Assembly (NCBI GenBank): GCA_003243195.1
Contig: QFQI01000003.1
Span: forward strand, 124,001 to 188,000
Length of the DNA stretch: 64,000 bases
Reading direction: 5' to 3'
Source: Sphingomonas taxi
GTDB lineage: Bacteria > Pseudomonadota > Alphaproteobacteria > Sphingomonadales > Sphingomonadaceae
Within the stretch, counting starts at the first letter, position 1, and the number at the start of each line of letters is the position of its first letter. The notes under the pieces were generated by a model, which was given only the letters and a program-made list of their open reading frames with translations, was not told the origin of the DNA and searched no databases. Below, piece after piece: positions 62,603 through 64,000 of the stretch. Made by a program: the position numbers and the translations under genes.

Positions 62603-63274
62603 ATGGCCAGCTTTCCCTTTCCGATCGTCGGGTTCGACCTCGACGGCACGTTGCTCGACACCTCGGGCGATCTCACCGCCGCGCTGAACCACGCGCTCGC
62701 CTCGGCGGGGCGGCCGACGCTGGAGGTGGACGAGGTCAAGCCGATGATCGGCGGCGGCGCGCGCCACATGCTGGCGCAGGGGATGGCGGCGACCGGCGGC
62801 TGCACCGACGCCGAGCTGGACGTCCTGCAGGCGCGGCTGCTCGATTACTACCAGGCCCATATCGCGGTTCTCACCCGCCCGTTCCCGCACGCGCTGGACG
62901 CGCTGGACACGCTGGCGGCGATGGGCGTCACGCTGGCGCTGGTCACCAACAAGCTGGAAGCGCTGGCGCGCCGCGTGCTGGACGATCTGGCGCTGACGAA
63001 TCGCTTCGCCGCGATCATCGGCGGCGACACGATGGGGCCGGGCAACGGCAAGCCCTCGCGCCAGCCGATCGACGCGATGATCGCGCGGTGCGGCGGCGGA
63101 CGCGCGGCGTTCGTGGGCGATTCGATCTACGATGTCGCGGCCGCGCATGCGGCGGGCATTCCGGCGGTGGCGTGCAGCTTCGGTTTCCTGATGCAGCCGG
63201 TCGAGACGCTGGGCGCGAACGCGATCATCCACGACTTCGACCAGCTTATCCCCGCGCTGGAGCGACTGGCATGA
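62603..63274 (+). CDS. gph: HAD-family phosphoglycolate phosphatase
   Basis: 223 residues. The nucleophile Asp is in VGFDLDGTLLDTSGD, motif II is ALVTNKLEA, the motif III Lys is NGKPSRQ, and motif IV is FVGDSIYDVAAAHAAG. It clears 2-phosphoglycolate, for instance from DNA 3'-end repair. Overlaps the next gene by ATGA. Confidence 0.9.
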   Translation: MASFPFPIVGFDLDGTLLDTSGDLTAALNHALASAGRPTLEVDEVKPMIGGGARHMLAQGMAATGGCTDAELDVLQARLLDYYQAHIAVLTRPFPHALDALDTLAAMGVTLALVTNKLEALARRVLDDLALTNRFAAIIGGDTMGPGNGKPSRQPIDAMIARCGGGRAAFVGDSIYDVAAAHAAGIPAVACSFGFLMQPVETLGANAIIHDFDQLIPALERLA

Positions 63275-63633
63275 CGCAGGTGCGCGTTCCCTTCCTCTTC
63301 GCGCTGATCGTCGCGCTCGTCTTCGCGATCGGCATGGCGGTAATGCCGCATCCGCCGCAGATCGCGGACGTCGGCGACAAATGGCAGCACATGACCGCGT
63401 TCGGCACGCTGACGCTGCTGTCGGTGCTCGCCTTCCCTTATGGATCGCTGCTGCGCATCGGCGAGCGGCTGTCGTTCCTGGGCGCGATGATCGAGGTGGT
63501 GCAGTCGATCCCGGCGCTGCACCGCGACTGCGACATCATGGACTGGGTGGCCGACACCGCGATCATCGTCGCGGTGCTGCTGGTCGCGCGGCTGCTGCGC
63601 GGGCGGCGGCTGGACACGCGGCGCGGCCACTGA
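63271..63633 (+). CDS. VanZ-like membrane protein
   Basis: 120 residues with about four membrane segments. DVGDKWQHMTAFGTLTLLS matches the VanZ signature (K-x-x-H near the second segment), and RDCDIMDWVADTAIIV fits the conserved D-x-x-D-N/W-x-x-D part. VanZ-like proteins affect envelope antibiotic response; the mechanism is unclear. Coupled to gph. Confidence 0.8.
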   Translation: MTQVRVPFLFALIVALVFAIGMAVMPHPPQIADVGDKWQHMTAFGTLTLLSVLAFPYGSLLRIGERLSFLGAMIEVVQSIPALHRDCDIMDWVADTAIIVAVLLVARLLRGRRLDTRRGH

Positions 63634-63676
63634 TCGGCGCTGCCCTTTCCGCCGCGGCTCGGCTATCGCTGGCGTC

Positions 63677-64000
63677 GTGATCGACGAGATACCCCTGCGC
63701 ACCTGGCTGGCGGTGACCATCGCGCTGGCGACGGCCATCGTGGTGTGGGCGCTGTCGGGCGACGGCCAGGCCGCGCTCGCGGCGCTGGCCGGCGGCGCGG
63801 CGCTGGTGGTCATCATCGCCACCATCCCCGACGACACCCCGCCCGAGGAGCCGGACGAACCCGCCCCCGCGCCCGAGCTGCCGTTCGACGACGTGCTGGA
63901 GGCGATCGCCGAGCCGGTGCTGGTCCTGCGCGACGGCCGGGTCGCGCTGGCCAACGCCGCCGCGCGGCGGCTGCTGGGCGACCATATCGTCGGCGAGGAC
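63677..64000 (+). CDS. PhoR-like sensor histidine kinase, N-terminal part (3' truncated)
   Basis: 108 codons are visible before the window ends. A GTG start, two hydrophobic segments (LAVTIALATAIVVWALSG, then AALAGGAALVVIIATI), a Pro/Glu-rich linker, and the beginning of a PAS domain (DDVLEAIAEPVLVLRDG, ALANAAARRLLGDHIVG). This matches the N-terminus of sphingomonad PhoR-type phosphate sensors. The kinase core lies outside the window. Confidence 0.75.
   Translation, partial: MIDEIPLRTWLAVTIALATAIVVWALSGDGQAALAALAGGAALVVIIATIPDDTPPEEPDEPAPAPELPFDDVLEAIAEPVLVLRDGRVALANAAARRLLGDHIVGED

Overview
The window is GC-rich chromosomal DNA from an alphaproteobacterium of the Sphingomonas group. Pointers to this are a PEPxxWA-type C-terminal sorting signal, a circularly permuted two-piece tmRNA with an ANDNEALAIAA tag, a GAAC-N7-GAAC LexA box of the alphaproteobacterial type, a GGAAC-N17-CGTTG promoter matching the general stress sigma factor EcfG, a TonB-dependent receptor, and sphingomonad-like versions of most housekeeping genes. 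The whole window reads as a coherent core chromosome. I see no prophage, insertion sequence, CRISPR array, rRNA or tRNA gene.

Left part (1-24 kb): the C-terminal part of SMC; a membrane glycosyltransferase-like protein; a divergent DNA-damage unit made of a radical SAM protein with helix-hairpin-helix and a UdgX-type uracil-DNA glycosylase fusion, with a LexA box at the promoter and a 36-codon micro-ORF between the two genes; an aldo/keto reductase; a DedA protein; and a PEPxxWA-CTERM protein. A long leftward gene train follows: proA, a ParD/ParE-like toxin-antitoxin pair, nadD, rsfS, rlmH, an EnvC-like factor, ctpA, dsbB, coq7 and a secreted protein. Then come msrB, a CHAP protein, an acyl-CoA dehydrogenase, an SDR, a stress-promoter-driven 56-residue protein, the tmRNA gene, and an Rrf2 regulator with ligA.

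Middle part (24-48 kb): an 829-base gap with a frameshifted gene remnant; the leftward set ftsH, tilS, cpoB, rodZ, ptsP and ruvB; ispH-thrB-rnhA; arylamine N-acetyltransferase; a quinone-reductase-like enzyme; a cluster with a TPR aspartyl/asparaginyl beta-hydroxylase, two sulfotransferase-type proteins and a small cysteine-rich secreted protein; glyoxalase I and II; an esterase; an XRE regulator/membrane protein pair with a three-palindrome operator; and a Mur ligase divergent from an LD-carboxypeptidase (probable murein recycling).

Right part (48-64 kb): a retropepsin-like protease, thrS, infC (probably starting at ATA), a large TonB-dependent receptor, gluQ, oligopeptidase B, a second DedA protein with a thioesterase, glmU-glmS (UDP-GlcNAc supply), gph, a VanZ-like protein, and the start of a PhoR-like sensor kinase cut by the window edge.

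The least described system here is the SOS-controlled radical SAM/UdgX unit. Next come the hydroxylase/sulfotransferase cluster, the stress-sigma small protein, and the toxin-antitoxin pair placed between proA and nadD with overlapping reading frames. Promoter and operator calls are pattern matches by eye; no search or folding program was run.
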